Counted from the stretch's first letter, positions 1 to 8,967 are shown. The stretch: 64,000 bases of DNA from Tangfeifania diversioriginum (GCA_945873105.1 CAMCBW010000011.1:61026-125025), one strand, 5' to 3'. The notes: generated by a model from the letters alone, not told the origin. Numbers and translations are program-made.

Positions 1-761
1 TGATCTTAACGCTGATCATCATTGGGATCTTCGTCTTTACCCTTCAGATCATCCTCCGGCAAAAGAAATTATCCCAAATCAAGAATGATTTTATCAACAA
101 CATGACCCATGAGTTGAAAACCCCAATTTCAACCATTTCGCTTGCCTCCCAAATGCTGAAGGACAATTCGCTGATTCATTCCCCGTCCACCATTGACCAC
201 ATTTCCGGCGTCATTCTGGACGAAAGCAAGCGGTTAAGCGGACAGGTCGAGAAGGTATTGCAAATGGCCGTTTTCAACGAAGGGAAGATAAAACTAAAGT
301 TTACGGAGATCGACCTGAACCAGATCGTCTCCAGTGCAGCCGCCAATTTTGAGATCCGGGTCACCACCTCTGAAGGGACACTGGAGACCTCCTTGCTGGC
401 AGAAAACCCGATGATCAATGGAGATGAAATTCACATTACCAATGTTATTTACAACCTGCTGGACAATGCCGAGAAATACAGCAAAGAGAATCCACGCATT
501 GAGATATCCACCGAGAACAAAAGTGACTGGGTAATTGTTCAAATCAAAGATTATGGGATTGGCATCTCAAAAGAGAATCTCACCCAGATTTTTGAGCGTT
601 TTTACCGTATACCTACCGGAAACGTGCACAACGTGAAAGGATTCGGGCTGGGGCTTTCCTACGTTAAACGAATTGTAGAGGAGCACCATGGAAAAATAAA
701 AGTAGAAAGTACTGTGGGGAAAGGGACAAAATTCAGGATTTATTTCCCTGTTATCAAATAG
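1..761 (+). CDS. sensor histidine kinase, C-terminal part (RprX-like), cut by window start
   Basis: The reading frame is open from base 3, so the gene begins upstream of the window. The visible part starts with a hydrophobic segment (the second membrane helix), followed by a HisKA domain with the H-box MTHELKTP near base 102 and a HATPase_c domain with N-box (LLDNAEKYS), G1 (DYGIGIS) and G2 (GFGLGLSY) motifs. It should autophosphorylate on the H-box histidine at the inner membrane and pass phosphate to the regulator encoded 9 bases downstream. The kinase core closely resembles the one at 37336-38934, so the two are paralogues. The sensor domain lies outside the window, so no ligand can be proposed. 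The RprX comparison rests on overall architecture and the paired regulator. Confidence 0.93.
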   Translation, partial: ILTLIIIGIFVFTLQIILRQKKLSQIKNDFINNMTHELKTPISTISLASQMLKDNSLIHSPSTIDHISGVILDESKRLSGQVEKVLQMAVFNEGKIKLKFTEIDLNQIVSSAAANFEIRVTTSEGTLETSLLAENPMINGDEIHITNVIYNLLDNAEKYSKENPRIEISTENKSDWVIVQIKDYGIGISKENLTQIFERFYRIPTGNVHNVKGFGLGLSYVKRIVEEHHGKIKVESTVGKGTKFRIYFPVIK

Positions 762-770
762 AAAAACAAT

Positions 771-1457
771 ATGGAAAAGAAAATGAGAGTTATCTTGAGT
801 GAAGACGATGAAAACCTGGGATCGTTACTGAGGGAGTACCTAATTGCAAAAGGCTACGATACAGATCTTTATCCTGATGGGGAAGCCGCGTTCAAAGGAT
901 TTCAGAAAAATCAGTACGACCTTTGTATTTTCGATGTGATGATGCCTAAAAAGGACGGATTCACACTGGCTAAAGATATTCGAATGATTAACAGTGAAAT
1001 ACCAATCATCTTTCTCACTGCTAAAAACATGAAAGAGGATGTGATTGAAGGTTTTCGCCTGGGAGCCGACGATTACATGACCAAGCCCTTCAGCATGGAA
1101 GAGCTGATCTTCCGCATCGAAGCTATCCTTCGCAGAACACTGGGAGAGGCCGACAATACCCAGGTTGTTTTCAAACTGGGCCGGTTTACATTTGACGCCA
1201 GAAAACAGACCCTTTCAGATGCCAATGACAGCACCAAGCTTACCACCAAAGAGTCGGAACTGCTCCGTTTGCTCTGTGTGAATGCCAACAAAGTGCTCGA
1301 ACGGAACTATGCGCTCAAGACCATCTGGGTGGACGACAACTATTTCAACGCCCGAAGCATGGATGTCTACATCACCAAGTTGAGAAAACACCTCAAGGAA
1401 GAAGAGGGGATTGAGATCATCAACATCCACGGCAAAGGGTACAAGCTGATCATCTGA
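771..1457 (+). CDS. OmpR/PhoB-family response regulator (RprY-like)
   Basis: This is a 228-residue two-domain regulator. The receiver domain (about residues 5-120) has the acidic pair EDD, the phosphoacceptor Asp at about 55 in IFDVMMP, the Thr in FLTAK and the Lys in MTKPF. A winged-helix DNA-binding domain follows (about 130-228), with the ending HGKGYKLII typical of the family. It lies 9 bases after the sensor kinase and is the obvious partner. It is a paralogue of the regulator at 36647-37339. Length and layout fit Bacteroidota RprY-type regulators. The target genes cannot be told from the sequence. Confidence 0.94.
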   Translation: MEKKMRVILSEDDENLGSLLREYLIAKGYDTDLYPDGEAAFKGFQKNQYDLCIFDVMMPKKDGFTLAKDIRMINSEIPIIFLTAKNMKEDVIEGFRLGADDYMTKPFSMEELIFRIEAILRRTLGEADNTQVVFKLGRFTFDARKQTLSDANDSTKLTTKESELLRLLCVNANKVLERNYALKTIWVDDNYFNARSMDVYITKLRKHLKEEEGIEIINIHGKGYKLII

Positions 1458-1460
1458 GGA

Positions 1461-1576
1461 AGTGCCTAGAGTGACTAAAGTGAACTAAAGTGCCTAGAGT
1501 TATGGACTCCGAACATATTTTCATTGTAGCGAAGTACTCTAGGCACATTAAGCACTTTAGCGCACTCTAGGCACTC
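1461..1576. repeat. large imperfect inverted repeat made of 9-base units, between convergent genes
   Basis: The left arm (1461-1500) consists of degenerate units of the form AGTGNCTAR: agtgcctag, agtgactaa, agtgaacta and agtgcctag. The right arm (about 1535-1576) is the reverse complement of the same series (actctaggc, acattaagc, actttagcg, actctaggc). About 35 bases separate the arms. A long hairpin is therefore possible on either strand, exactly between the convergent regulator gene and lepA, and would suit a bidirectional terminator. The right arm is followed by a short T run (1575-1581) on the + strand. Confidence 0.75.
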
Positions 1577-1579
1577 TTT

Positions 1580-3373
1580 TTAATCTAACTTCAGGACGGC
1601 CAGGAACGCCTTCTGGGGTACCTCCACGTTACCAATTTGTTTCATCCGTTTCTTCCCCTTTTTCTGTTTGTCCAGCAATTTGCGCTTGCGGGTAATGTCC
1701 CCACCATAACATTTGGCGGTTACATCCTTGCGGACGGCTTTGACGGTTTCCCTGGAGATAATTTTGGCACCAATGGCTCCCTGAATCGCTACGTCGTACT
1801 GTTGTCTTGGAATCAACTCTTTTAGCTTCTCACATATTCTTCGGCCAAAAGTGTAGGCATTGTCGACATGCAAAAGCGTGGAAAGCGCATCCACCGGTTC
1901 ACTGTTCAGCAAGATATCCAATTTGACCAGTTTGGCCGGACGGTACCCCGTAATATGGTAATCGAAGGAGGCATAGCCCTTTGAAATACTCTTCAATTTG
2001 TCGTAAAAATCAATAACGATCTCCCCCAAGGGCATGTCGAATGAGAGTTCTGCCCTGTCTGCCGTCAGGTAGTCCTGCTTGGTCATCATCCCGCGCTTAT
2101 CGAGACACAAGGTCATGATCGCACCAATGTACTCAGATCTCGTGATGATCTGTGCATGGATAAAAGGCTCCTCGATCTGCTCAATCAGGGTAGACTCGGG
2201 CAATCCGGCCGGATTGTAGACCTCGAAGGTCTCCCCTGCCCTGGTGGTAACCATGTATGAAACGTTTGGCACAGTGGTTATTACATTCATGTCGAACTCC
2301 CGGTCGAGCCGCTCCTGGACAATTTCCATGTGCAGCAATCCCAGGAAACCGCAACGGAAACCAAACCCCAGTGCCATAGAGGATTCGGGAACATAGGTCA
2401 ATGAAGCATCGTTGAGTTGAAGCTTTTCCATCGCGTTGCGCAGATCTTCGTAATCCTCGCTATCGATCGGATAGACCCCAGCAAATACCATGGGCTTCAC
2501 CTCTTCGAAACCAGAGATGGCAGTTGCTGGATTTTTAACATGGGTAATGGTATCGCCCACCTTGATTTCACGGGCAGTTTTGATACCGCAGATAATGTAC
2601 CCAACATCTCCTGCATTCAACTCATCGCGGGGCTCCAAACCCATCTTGAGAACGCCGACTTCGTCCACCACATACTGTTTTTCGGAGGCAACGAATTTCA
2701 CCTGATCCCCTTTGCGCACAGTGCCATTGGCCACTTTAAAGTAGGCGATAACCCCCCTGAAAGGGTTAAAGACAGAGTCGAAAATCAGTGCCTGAAGCGG
2801 AATATCCGGATCGCCTGCAGGAGCAGGGATATCTGTAAGTATGCGTTCCAGAATCTCGGCGACGCCGTCACCGGTTTTCCCGGATGCCCGGATGATGGTA
2901 GAACGCTTGCAACCTATCAGCTCGATGATCTGGTCTTCCACCACCTCCGGCATGGCATTGGGCAAATCCATCTTGTTGAGAATCGCAATGATCTCAAGGT
3001 CGTGTTCGATGGCCAGGTAGAGATTGGAGATGGTTTGTGCCTGGATACCCTGGGTGGCATCGATAATCAGCAATGCCCCTTCACAGGCAGCAATGGAACG
3101 CGATACTTCGTAGGAGAAATCGACATGTCCGGGGGTGTCAATTAGGTTGAGCAGGAATTTCTCCCCTTGTCGGAAATACTCCATCTGGATCGCATGACTC
3201 TTGATGGTGATTCCACGCTCCCTTTCCAGGTCCATGTTGTCCAACACCTGAGCCTCCATGTCGCGTGAACTGATGGTGGAGGTCATCTCCAACAGACGAT
3301 CGGCGAGGGTACTCTTCCCATGGTCAATATGGGCAATGATGCAAAAATTTCGGGTGTTGTTTCTGTCTGACAT
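1580..3373 (-). CDS. lepA: elongation factor 4 (LepA), ribosome-associated GTPase
   Basis: This 597-residue protein has the normal LepA length. The G domain is at the N-terminus: G1 AHIDHGKST near residue 15, switch region RGITIKSH, G3 DTPGHVDF near 80, and G4 NKMDLP near 135. EF-G-like domains II, III and V follow, then the LepA-specific C-terminal domain rich in Lys and Arg ([16 protein letters not shown]). LepA acts on stalled or mis-translocated ribosomes and influences initiation. It is transcribed alone, and a Bacteroidota-type -7 box lies about 50 bases upstream of the start. It is convergent with the regulator gene across the inverted repeat. Confidence 0.98.
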   Translation of the reverse strand: MSDRNNTRNFCIIAHIDHGKSTLADRLLEMTSTISSRDMEAQVLDNMDLERERGITIKSHAIQMEYFRQGEKFLLNLIDTPGHVDFSYEVSRSIAACEGALLIIDATQGIQAQTISNLYLAIEHDLEIIAILNKMDLPNAMPEVVEDQIIELIGCKRSTIIRASGKTGDGVAEILERILTDIPAPAGDPDIPLQALIFDSVFNPFRGVIAYFKVANGTVRKGDQVKFVASEKQYVVDEVGVLKMGLEPRDELNAGDVGYIICGIKTAREIKVGDTITHVKNPATAISGFEEVKPMVFAGVYPIDSEDYEDLRNAMEKLQLNDASLTYVPESSMALGFGFRCGFLGLLHMEIVQERLDREFDMNVITTVPNVSYMVTTRAGETFEVYNPAGLPESTLIEQIEEPFIHAQIITRSEYIGAIMTLCLDKRGMMTKQDYLTADRAELSFDMPLGEIVIDFYDKLKSISKGYASFDYHITGYRPAKLVKLDILLNSEPVDALSTLLHVDNAYTFGRRICEKLKELIPRQQYDVAIQGAIGAKIISRETVKAVRKDVTAKCYGGDITRKRKLLDKQKKGKKRMKQIGNVEVPQKAFLAVLKLD

Positions 3374-3743
3374 ACCTTATATACTTGATAATCTGTACTT
3401 CTCTTGTTAAAAACCGCTGCAAAGATACGCAAATTTTTGAAAGGTAAATTCATATTTTTGTTCCATCCATGGCTCACGGCTGAATGTTTAATTCACTGGA
3501 ATTCAATAAATCCTATGAAAAAGGGATTTCCATCATACGGTATTAAGATGGTCTTCCTGTTAACAATCCTGCCTGTTTCTTCGTATACCACGAGCATGCA
3601 CTTGAAAAGGTTCCTGAAATTTATGTACCTTGCAAGGATTAAACAGCCAATCCGGAGCATTTTACGCCGTATGAATTTTGCATTTCAGCGAACTTGTTTG
3701 ACCGTAGTGAAAAATATATAACCAGATCATTTTCTCCCGTCCT
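3374..3743. other. divergent intergenic region between lepA and the YjbH C-half-like gene
   Basis: The lepA promoter is at its left side. On the + strand a weak promoter-like pair (TTG, 21 bases, TACCTTGC at about 3627) could serve the gene at 3744. Open frames through the region (up to about 105 codons) have unnatural composition and no recognisable domain, so I do not annotate a gene. I see no stable hairpin. Confidence 0.4.
3420..3427 (-). promoter_or_regulatory. probable -7 element of the lepA promoter
   Basis: On the minus strand this reads TATCTTTG, a perfect match to the Bacteroidota -7 consensus TAnnTTTG. It lies 47 bases upstream of the lepA start codon. The -33 region is only AT-rich and does not contain a clean TTTG, so the call rests on the -7 box and its position. 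Confidence 0.5.
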
Positions 3744-5018
3744 ATGAAAGTTCTACCTCGCCTGATTTTATTCTCCCTGTTGATCTTCTCGCTGGCCCTT
3801 GAAACCAGGAGCCAGGAGCTGCCGAATCTCAAAGATTCACTGGTCAGGGCCCTTGTAGCGGAAGGATTTGAAAATGTAGGTATTTACATTGAAAAGAAAG
3901 AGGTCTACCTGTTCTATGAGAACCGCCGCTACAGGTCGGAGGTCGATGGGATCTCAAGGGTCCTGCAAAAAGCAGCCATGGCCTGCAGCGACTCTTCCGT
4001 GCTCCATTTGGTGCCCATGCACCATGAGATCCCTGTTACAGTGATTACCATGGGTGTAAAAGATTACCTGAACAAGAAAGCTGCAACCGAAACAGGTTTG
4101 TCTGGAATCCCGGTTCAGTCACTTTTGAACACGGATGCTGTTCAAGACTTTCAAAAAAAGGTACAACTTCAGAACCGAACCTTTGGGCGGATTGATCTCC
4201 TGTTTCTTCCCGGATTAAGGTTGCAGTATGGCAATTTCGATCAGCCTATCGAGTGGATGGTGAGTATTTCTCCGATCGTCCAGGCCTCCCTGTGGAAAGG
4301 ATCCCTCTTGTCGGCCCAGGTTTTTATCCCGATTCACAATGAGTTGCAATACCAATATGAAAGTAAGCCAAGACTGGAGACCGCAACGATCAACCAATTG
4401 TTCCGTCTGCCCAAAAATGTTTTTGTCTACGCCTCTGCCGGATTATTCCCATTTACCAATGATATAGGTCCAAATATCTATTTCCAGCGATATGGGGTAT
4501 CTATTGATATACGCAAATATTTCTGGAATGGAAGAGCAAGTGCAGGGTTAACGACAGGATATACCGGAATAATGAGCCTCAATGATGGTTTTCTAAATTA
4601 CTATCCGGAGGGGACCAAAGCTAATTATGCCTTTTTTGGCGAATACAGGGAACCTACCTACGATTTTACCACGAGGGTCACCGCCGGAAAGTTCATCTAC
4701 GATGACTACGCCGTCAAACTGGAGGTCTCCAGGCAGTTTCATGAACTGAACCTCTCCTTCTTTGTCATCAAATCTGACCTAAAATCACCGGGGGAGAACG
4801 GGACTGTTGGCGGAATCGCCCTGGCAATTCCCATCGCCCCGAGAAAATCCCCCAAACCGGCTTCCTTCAGGGTAAACCTCGCCAAATATTTCAATTTTGA
4901 TTACACCAACAGGATTATAGACCCGGTAGGAAGGTCATACCGGACCAACCCCGACTGGAACGACACCTTTCGCAACCTGAACCCCGATTACGTAGAGAAT
5001 CAGCTCAAGGTTCAATAA
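3744..5018 (+). CDS. outer-membrane protein resembling the C-terminal half of YjbH/GfcD
   Basis: This is a 424-residue protein with a signal peptide (about residues 1-24, ending ETRSQ). A small alpha/beta-looking region (about 25-110) is followed by alternating aromatic and polar strands typical of an outer-membrane beta-barrel (about 145-370). Near residues 325-370 it reads VSRQFHELNLSFFVIKSD, then GENGTVGGIALAIPI. I recognise this as the closing-strand pattern of YjbH/GfcD (strand with FxxTD, then G-x-F-K/G-G-x-x-x-x-IP). E. coli YjbH is about 700 residues. Here the matching N-terminal half seems to be the separate convergent gene at 5215-5904. YjbH-type proteins act in exopolysaccharide or capsule secretion, but no polysaccharide genes are adjacent. 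Assignment is by motif memory, not by a search. Confidence 0.6.
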   Translation: MKVLPRLILFSLLIFSLALETRSQELPNLKDSLVRALVAEGFENVGIYIEKKEVYLFYENRRYRSEVDGISRVLQKAAMACSDSSVLHLVPMHHEIPVTVITMGVKDYLNKKAATETGLSGIPVQSLLNTDAVQDFQKKVQLQNRTFGRIDLLFLPGLRLQYGNFDQPIEWMVSISPIVQASLWKGSLLSAQVFIPIHNELQYQYESKPRLETATINQLFRLPKNVFVYASAGLFPFTNDIGPNIYFQRYGVSIDIRKYFWNGRASAGLTTGYTGIMSLNDGFLNYYPEGTKANYAFFGEYREPTYDFTTRVTAGKFIYDDYAVKLEVSRQFHELNLSFFVIKSDLKSPGENGTVGGIALAIPIAPRKSPKPASFRVNLAKYFNFDYTNRIIDPVGRSYRTNPDWNDTFRNLNPDYVENQLKVQ

Positions 5019-5032
5019 GAGGAAAAGAATGT

Positions 5033-5175
5033 ACACAGAGGTCCAATATCTCTCTTATCAAATATAGGTTGACTATAATAATTCCTGCACTTAGCTATTT
5101 TCAGGAGAACCCCGGAGGAACACAAAGGTAGAAAATCGCTTGCGATTTTCTCGCTACCACAAGAGAGATACAAGT
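5033..5175 (+). repeat. dispersed MITE-like repeat, copy A (partial)
   Basis: It carries acacagag near 5034, then a stretch matching copy C (gagaaccccggag, cacaaaggta) and the palindromic core gaaaatcgcttgcgattttc at 5131-5150. Copies B (23470-23737) and C (55296-55475) have the same core with the centre inverted (aa instead of tt). The left terminal repeat seen in copy C is not recognisable here, so this copy looks truncated. It sits between the two convergent YjbH-like halves. Confidence 0.6.
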
Positions 5176-5214
5176 TACGCAAGAATTTTAGACAGTTTCC
5201 TAATAGGATATGCA

Positions 5215-5904
5215 CTACTGCAAGCAAGCTTTGAAACTGAGTCCCGCCGCCCAGGAATCAAAGTTGATGGTGCCCAGATTGATTCCAAGGTGCTTCCAAA
5301 AAAGCAGCTCCACCCCGGCATTCACATGCCTGGTATCGTACTCCGCTGAGAGATGAACGGCCCTGTGGGGGGAGTAAGCAACTCCGCCAAACACGCCACT
5401 CAGCTGATAATAACGGGCTTTCATTATTTCGGGAGCGTACCCCATGTGAAGATCAAAATTCTTCCACTGCTTGGAAAAAACGAGGTAGGTTGCATTGTAA
5501 TGAACCGTACTGGTGGATTCAGTGGAGGCCAGGTCATGTACCCCGATCACTACCGCCGGCAGATATTTCCGCTCCTTCAGTAGCCTTAAACGGACCATCG
5601 GTGTTCTGTCTACCGAAAAAACATCCGAAGGGAAGGGATTGTTTAACCGCATTGTCAGCTCCAGGAATGGAAGGAGGGTTACATTGAGATAGGCCATACC
5701 AATGTCTCTGGTTCCCTCGAAAAACTGCTGGTGCTTTTTATCAAAGTAGGATATACCAAAACTCACCGTGCCATCCTGCTGCATACGCGCAGTAGGGATG
5801 GTAACCAGTCCAGTTGTGCCCATCAGGGATTGAGACAGTACCTGCCCGGGGAGGAGACTACCAAATATCACAAAGCAATACAAAAAAAATATTCTTCGAC
5901 CCAT
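5215..5904 (-). CDS. outer-membrane protein resembling the N-terminal half of YjbH/GfcD
   Basis: From the ATG at 5904 this is a 229-residue protein with a signal peptide ending at VLSQS. A start at 5910 or further upstream is possible, but only these two give a normal signal peptide. The mature protein begins GTTGLVTIPTARMQQDG, the hallmark first strand of YjbH-family barrels (G-x-x-G-L-x-x-x-P-T-A-R). Alternating barrel strands follow to the end (SFKACLQ). It stops at about the point where E. coli YjbH continues into its second half. The gene is convergent with the C-half-like gene, with about 200 bases and a repeat between them. The family is linked to exopolysaccharide export; a role here is inferred only. 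Confidence 0.7.
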   Translation of the reverse strand: MGRRIFFLYCFVIFGSLLPGQVLSQSLMGTTGLVTIPTARMQQDGTVSFGISYFDKKHQQFFEGTRDIGMAYLNVTLLPFLELTMRLNNPFPSDVFSVDRTPMVRLRLLKERKYLPAVVIGVHDLASTESTSTVHYNATYLVFSKQWKNFDLHMGYAPEIMKARYYQLSGVFGGVAYSPHRAVHLSAEYDTRHVNAGVELLFWKHLGINLGTINFDSWAAGLSFKACLQ

Positions 5905-6000
5905 TAACATCCGATTCAATACACTAAATACATTATCCAACATCACTTCCAACTTTCAATTGCATCAGGGGTAATACCCTAAATTCCAAGTCACCATGAA

Positions 6001-6046
6001 GAAAAAAAACACCCATTCTCCAACAAATATATGGACAATGGGTGTT
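6001..6046 (-). terminator. intrinsic terminator of the lipoprotein gene
   Basis: The arms aacacccatt (6008-6017) and aatgggtgtt (6037-6046) pair perfectly over 10 bases. On the minus strand the stem is followed by eight T residues (6002-6009). It lies about 75 bases beyond the stop of the lipoprotein gene at 6119. Confidence 0.8.
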
Positions 6047-6118
6047 CAACCAATCTAATAGGAAATGCTGCGAATCAGAACTTATTTTCCTATCAATGCT
6101 GGTAGATTTACAACAAAA

Positions 6119-7390
6119 CTAGTTGTGGCATGCAACATAACTCACCGTTGGTTTTTCTCCCTTTATAGGTATGACAATGTTACGGGTTCTCCACTGTTGC
6201 CAAAAACCAGGGCAGGTATCTGTCAATACCCAATTTTCTAGGGTACATTGCCAGGTTGCTACACAAGTCCAACCAGCTTGGGCTGGAGCATTGACTAATT
6301 CCGTAACAGAATACCTTGCATCAGCCCATTGGGAGGTTAACAACCATGGACGATAAGGGTCAGCAGGATCCCCCATTTTATACAACGTAGTATATTCAAA
6401 AGTGGCGTTCAATCCCAAACCGCAGGCCGAAGTCTTTGTTTGAATGGCTGATTTGGTATTAGCACCTTTTACAATTTTCAAGAAATTATCCAGAAGATGC
6501 CATTGGGAGAAGTGGGTAATCTTGTAATAAACAGTATTTCTATCCGTAGAAAAATGATCTGGAGTCAAAACTTCAACTGTTCCATCTTTCCTAACATAGT
6601 TCAACGTAAGTCCGGCCTGTTTGGATGTTTTGTCGGCAATGGACATCTGGGGAGGATACATGTCACCAATGTACATATCAATAACCATTGGCTGGCTGAA
6701 AGTCAATCCTTCCGGTTGCAGATCCAGTGTCTTGACAGGAATCTGGTCCTTGATTACATCGATACTGGCGACAGCAACCTGGTTGGAGCCCCCAACATTA
6801 ATAACCGGAGCCAATTGTGTATTGACAGGAACGTTGGTAACAGAGATGCTAACAGTAGCAGGTTTGGTACCATCAGCCAAGGTAAAAACGGTAGCAGGAG
6901 CAACTGCCACTGAAGCAACGGTTGCACTTGCAGCAACCTCAGAGTTTGCCTTTACTGTTACTACACCTCCGGTGGTTCCGGTTACCGCCACAGCTGCAGC
7001 GACCTTGGCCAGGGTAACTGAAGCGTCCACAACCATGCTGCTTTTTGCGTCAGTTGGCAAAGATACCGAAACAGTTTTTGCCGTTGAAGTATTGTACCCT
7101 GTTTTGGAAACTACAACCGTATAATTGCCCGAAACCAGATTGGTAAGTACATACTTGTTACCTGTGGCTGTTTGGGTAACTGTTGCAGACGGAGTGGTAA
7201 TGGTTACACTAAACTGTCCGATCGAGTCACCGGTAAAGGCATTCAGAGCACTAACTTCAAGCTGACGCTTGACAACGATGTTATCGTTCGGATCCGGGGG
7301 AAAACTGGTCTTCTTGCAAGAGAAGACGGTAGCAACCACGATGGCTACCAGCATCAACAAAGAGAGAATTTTTAGATTAGATTTTTTCAT
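6119..7390 (-). CDS. surface or periplasmic lipoprotein with carboxypeptidase-regulatory-like domain
   Basis: This is a 423-residue lipoprotein. The chosen ATG at 7390 gives a lipoprotein signal (MKKSNLKILSLLMLVAIVVA) ending in the lipobox TVFSC. An open frame reaches further upstream, but the promoter at 7434-7465 overlaps it, which rules out the longer start. After the Cys comes a proline/asparagine linker, then an Ig-like carboxypeptidase-regulatory fold (about 40-120, with SGNYTVVVSKTGYN). An Ala/Val/Thr-rich low-complexity section (about 120-185) is followed by an unassigned C-terminal region with several cysteines and tryptophans. I do not recognise a catalytic motif. It may be a surface-attached binding protein. 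It is transcribed alone. Confidence 0.8.
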   Translation of the reverse strand: MKKSNLKILSLLMLVAIVVATVFSCKKTSFPPDPNDNIVVKRQLEVSALNAFTGDSIGQFSVTITTPSATVTQTATGNKYVLTNLVSGNYTVVVSKTGYNTSTAKTVSVSLPTDAKSSMVVDASVTLAKVAAAVAVTGTTGGVVTVKANSEVAASATVASVAVAPATVFTLADGTKPATVSISVTNVPVNTQLAPVINVGGSNQVAVASIDVIKDQIPVKTLDLQPEGLTFSQPMVIDMYIGDMYPPQMSIADKTSKQAGLTLNYVRKDGTVEVLTPDHFSTDRNTVYYKITHFSQWHLLDNFLKIVKGANTKSAIQTKTSACGLGLNATFEYTTLYKMGDPADPYRPWLLTSQWADARYSVTELVNAPAQAGWTCVATWQCTLENWVLTDTCPGFWQQWRTRNIVIPIKGEKPTVSYVACHN

Positions 7391-7711
7391 CTTGTGAGAT
7401 TTTTTTAAATTTTTCAAAACACAACCAGAGGGACAAATATACCTTCTATACGACAAATTAACAAACTAAACTGTTAAATTTAATTGCAATATACGAAATT
7501 ACGTAAAAATCAAATATAAGTTTTGTTTTCGCGTTAAAAAATGTTAACTTTTTTTAAGAATTTAACAAAATAATAGATTACCACCCTACTAATCTGCTAC
7601 TTCTAAATTGTAATTATTTTAATTTATCTCCGCTGGCCCAAAACATTCCAGGCTGTTTACCCACCAAAAACGTTCAACAACTAACCACATTTGTACTGCA
7701 AAAATAACAAC
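7391..7711. other. AT-rich intergenic region holding the lipoprotein promoter
   Basis: Beyond the promoter at 7434-7465 there is a second -7-like box on the minus strand (TATATTTG, near 7517), preceded by a T-rich but not TTTG -33. The rest is AT-rich, with no open frame of natural composition and no strong hairpin. Confidence 0.4.
7434..7465 (-). promoter_or_regulatory. Bacteroidota-type promoter of the lipoprotein gene
   Basis: On the minus strand this reads TTTG (7465-7462), 20 bases, then TATATTTG (7441-7434), matching the consensus of the Bacteroidota primary sigma factor at both boxes. Transcription would begin about 7 bases further on, leaving a leader of roughly 35 bases before the ATG at 7390. 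Confidence 0.75.
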
Positions 7712-8860
7712 TTAGTCGAATTGAATGTTAAAGACCACCACTTCTGGTCTGTTTCCCGTCCGCACCGGTGGGCCCCAGGAACCAAAACCGGAGGAGACGT
7801 AGAAGACCGAATTGCCTTTCTGCTTCAATCCCCAGCTAAGTTCGAAAATAGCACCGGTAATGTAGTTCAGCGGCCACAATTGTCCGTGGTGGGTGTGTCC
7901 CGACAGGTGCAGATCGGCACCTGCCTCTACTGCTTCCTGCAAGTTGTAGGGTTGATGGTTCATCACAACGATGGGCTTGGTGTGGTCCAAACTGTCCACC
8001 AGAGTTTTGAGGTCCTTCAATCCAATGGCTTCCCCCATACGCCGGCTGTCCCTGTCATTACGTCCCACCAGCTGGATTCCGTTGGGAAGGGTTACCACCT
8101 CATCCTTTAAAACCTTGATGTTGATACTCTGCAGGTAGGGCAAAGTCTTTTGGATTCCACCGATGTATTCGTGGTTGCCGGTGATGGCAAAAACGCCCAG
8201 GGGTGTTTGGATCTCCTGGATGTGTCTTCCCAGTTTCTTACGCAATACGGGACCGATATCACCATCCACCAGATCCCCGCAGAGCAAAACCAGGTCGGGC
8301 TTTTGCTCCTTGATGATCCTGACCAGCTTCTGCTCCTGGTGTTCCCCAATCAAGGCCCCCAGATGGATGTCTGAAGCCATCAGGATCTTCATCTCCTTTT
8401 TGCCTGTCACGGTTTTGTGAATCGTCAGTGGAATCTCTTTAACATTGGTAACCAGTGCGTTGATGTACCCGCCCAAGACAACCAGCGTAACAACCCCAAG
8501 AATGGAAAAACCAAGTCTGAGCTTCCCGGTAGGGGTAAAGAGCGGAAGGAAATGGAAAAAATAGTTGGCGAGCCTTACCAGGTCTACCACCAAAATCGCC
8601 ATTAGCAGGTAGAACATAAATGCAATCCAAAAAGCCCCTACCCTGTAGACCCATTCACTGGCCATGGAGGAGGCGGTACGCTCCCAAAACATGCCAACCA
8701 GAAAAGAGGAGACCAATGTCCAGAAAACAATTGTGTACCATCGCTTCAGGGTTGGATTGCCGGAAAAAACCATCAAGCCCCGTGAGTAGACCAGGTAGTT
8801 CAAGGCTGAATAGATCACGAGGACCAGGCTGAAAAATATCAAAAAAGTGACTGCTCTCAT
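7712..8860 (-). CDS. membrane-anchored metallophosphoesterase (YkuE-like)
   Basis: This is a 382-residue protein from the ATG at 8860. A more upstream frame start would overlap the -7 box at 8879-8886. About four transmembrane helices occupy residues 1-150. A calcineurin-like phosphoesterase domain follows, with all metal motifs visible: DIHLG (about 163), GDLVDGD (about 190), GNHEY (about 227), NHQP (about 300) and GHTHHGQ (about 322). This arrangement is seen in YkuE-type enzymes, some of which act on lipid-linked phosphates such as UDP-2,3-diacylglucosamine. The substrate here is unknown. It is divergent from the DUF6452 gene. Confidence 0.88.
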   Translation of the reverse strand: MRAVTFLIFFSLVLVIYSALNYLVYSRGLMVFSGNPTLKRWYTIVFWTLVSSFLVGMFWERTASSMASEWVYRVGAFWIAFMFYLLMAILVVDLVRLANYFFHFLPLFTPTGKLRLGFSILGVVTLVVLGGYINALVTNVKEIPLTIHKTVTGKKEMKILMASDIHLGALIGEHQEQKLVRIIKEQKPDLVLLCGDLVDGDIGPVLRKKLGRHIQEIQTPLGVFAITGNHEYIGGIQKTLPYLQSINIKVLKDEVVTLPNGIQLVGRNDRDSRRMGEAIGLKDLKTLVDSLDHTKPIVVMNHQPYNLQEAVEAGADLHLSGHTHHGQLWPLNYITGAIFELSWGLKQKGNSVFYVSSGFGSWGPPVRTGNRPEVVVFNIQFD

Positions 8861-8878
8861 ATAGTTACATTGAAACGA

Positions 8879-8886
8879 CAAAACTA
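8879..8886 (-). promoter_or_regulatory. probable -7 box of the metallophosphoesterase promoter
   Basis: On the minus strand this reads TAGTTTTG, matching TAnnTTTG, 18 bases upstream of the chosen ATG. The -33 position, 19 bases further upstream, reads ATTT rather than TTTG. Confidence 0.45.
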
Positions 8887-8928
8887 TCAATTATTTTGGG
8901 GGCATAAATCCCGTCCGCCCATTTTGAT

Positions 8929-8936
8929 TATATTTG
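8929..8936 (+). promoter_or_regulatory. probable -7 box of the DUF6452-DUF6048 operon promoter
   Basis: It reads TATATTTG, a perfect match to the Bacteroidota -7 consensus, 31 bases before the ATG at 8968. No clean TTTG is visible at -33. Confidence 0.45.
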
Positions 8937-8967
8937 CCGCAAGATACTCATCAAACCCGTTTGACGA

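Noticed and set aside
2417..3145. A 242-codon frame opposite lepA.
   Set aside because: It is the complementary strand of a highly conserved gene; the translation shows no domain.
3404..3721. A 105-codon open frame between lepA and the YjbH C-half-like gene.
   Set aside because: It overlaps the lepA promoter region, has no recognisable domain and its composition is not natural for this genome.
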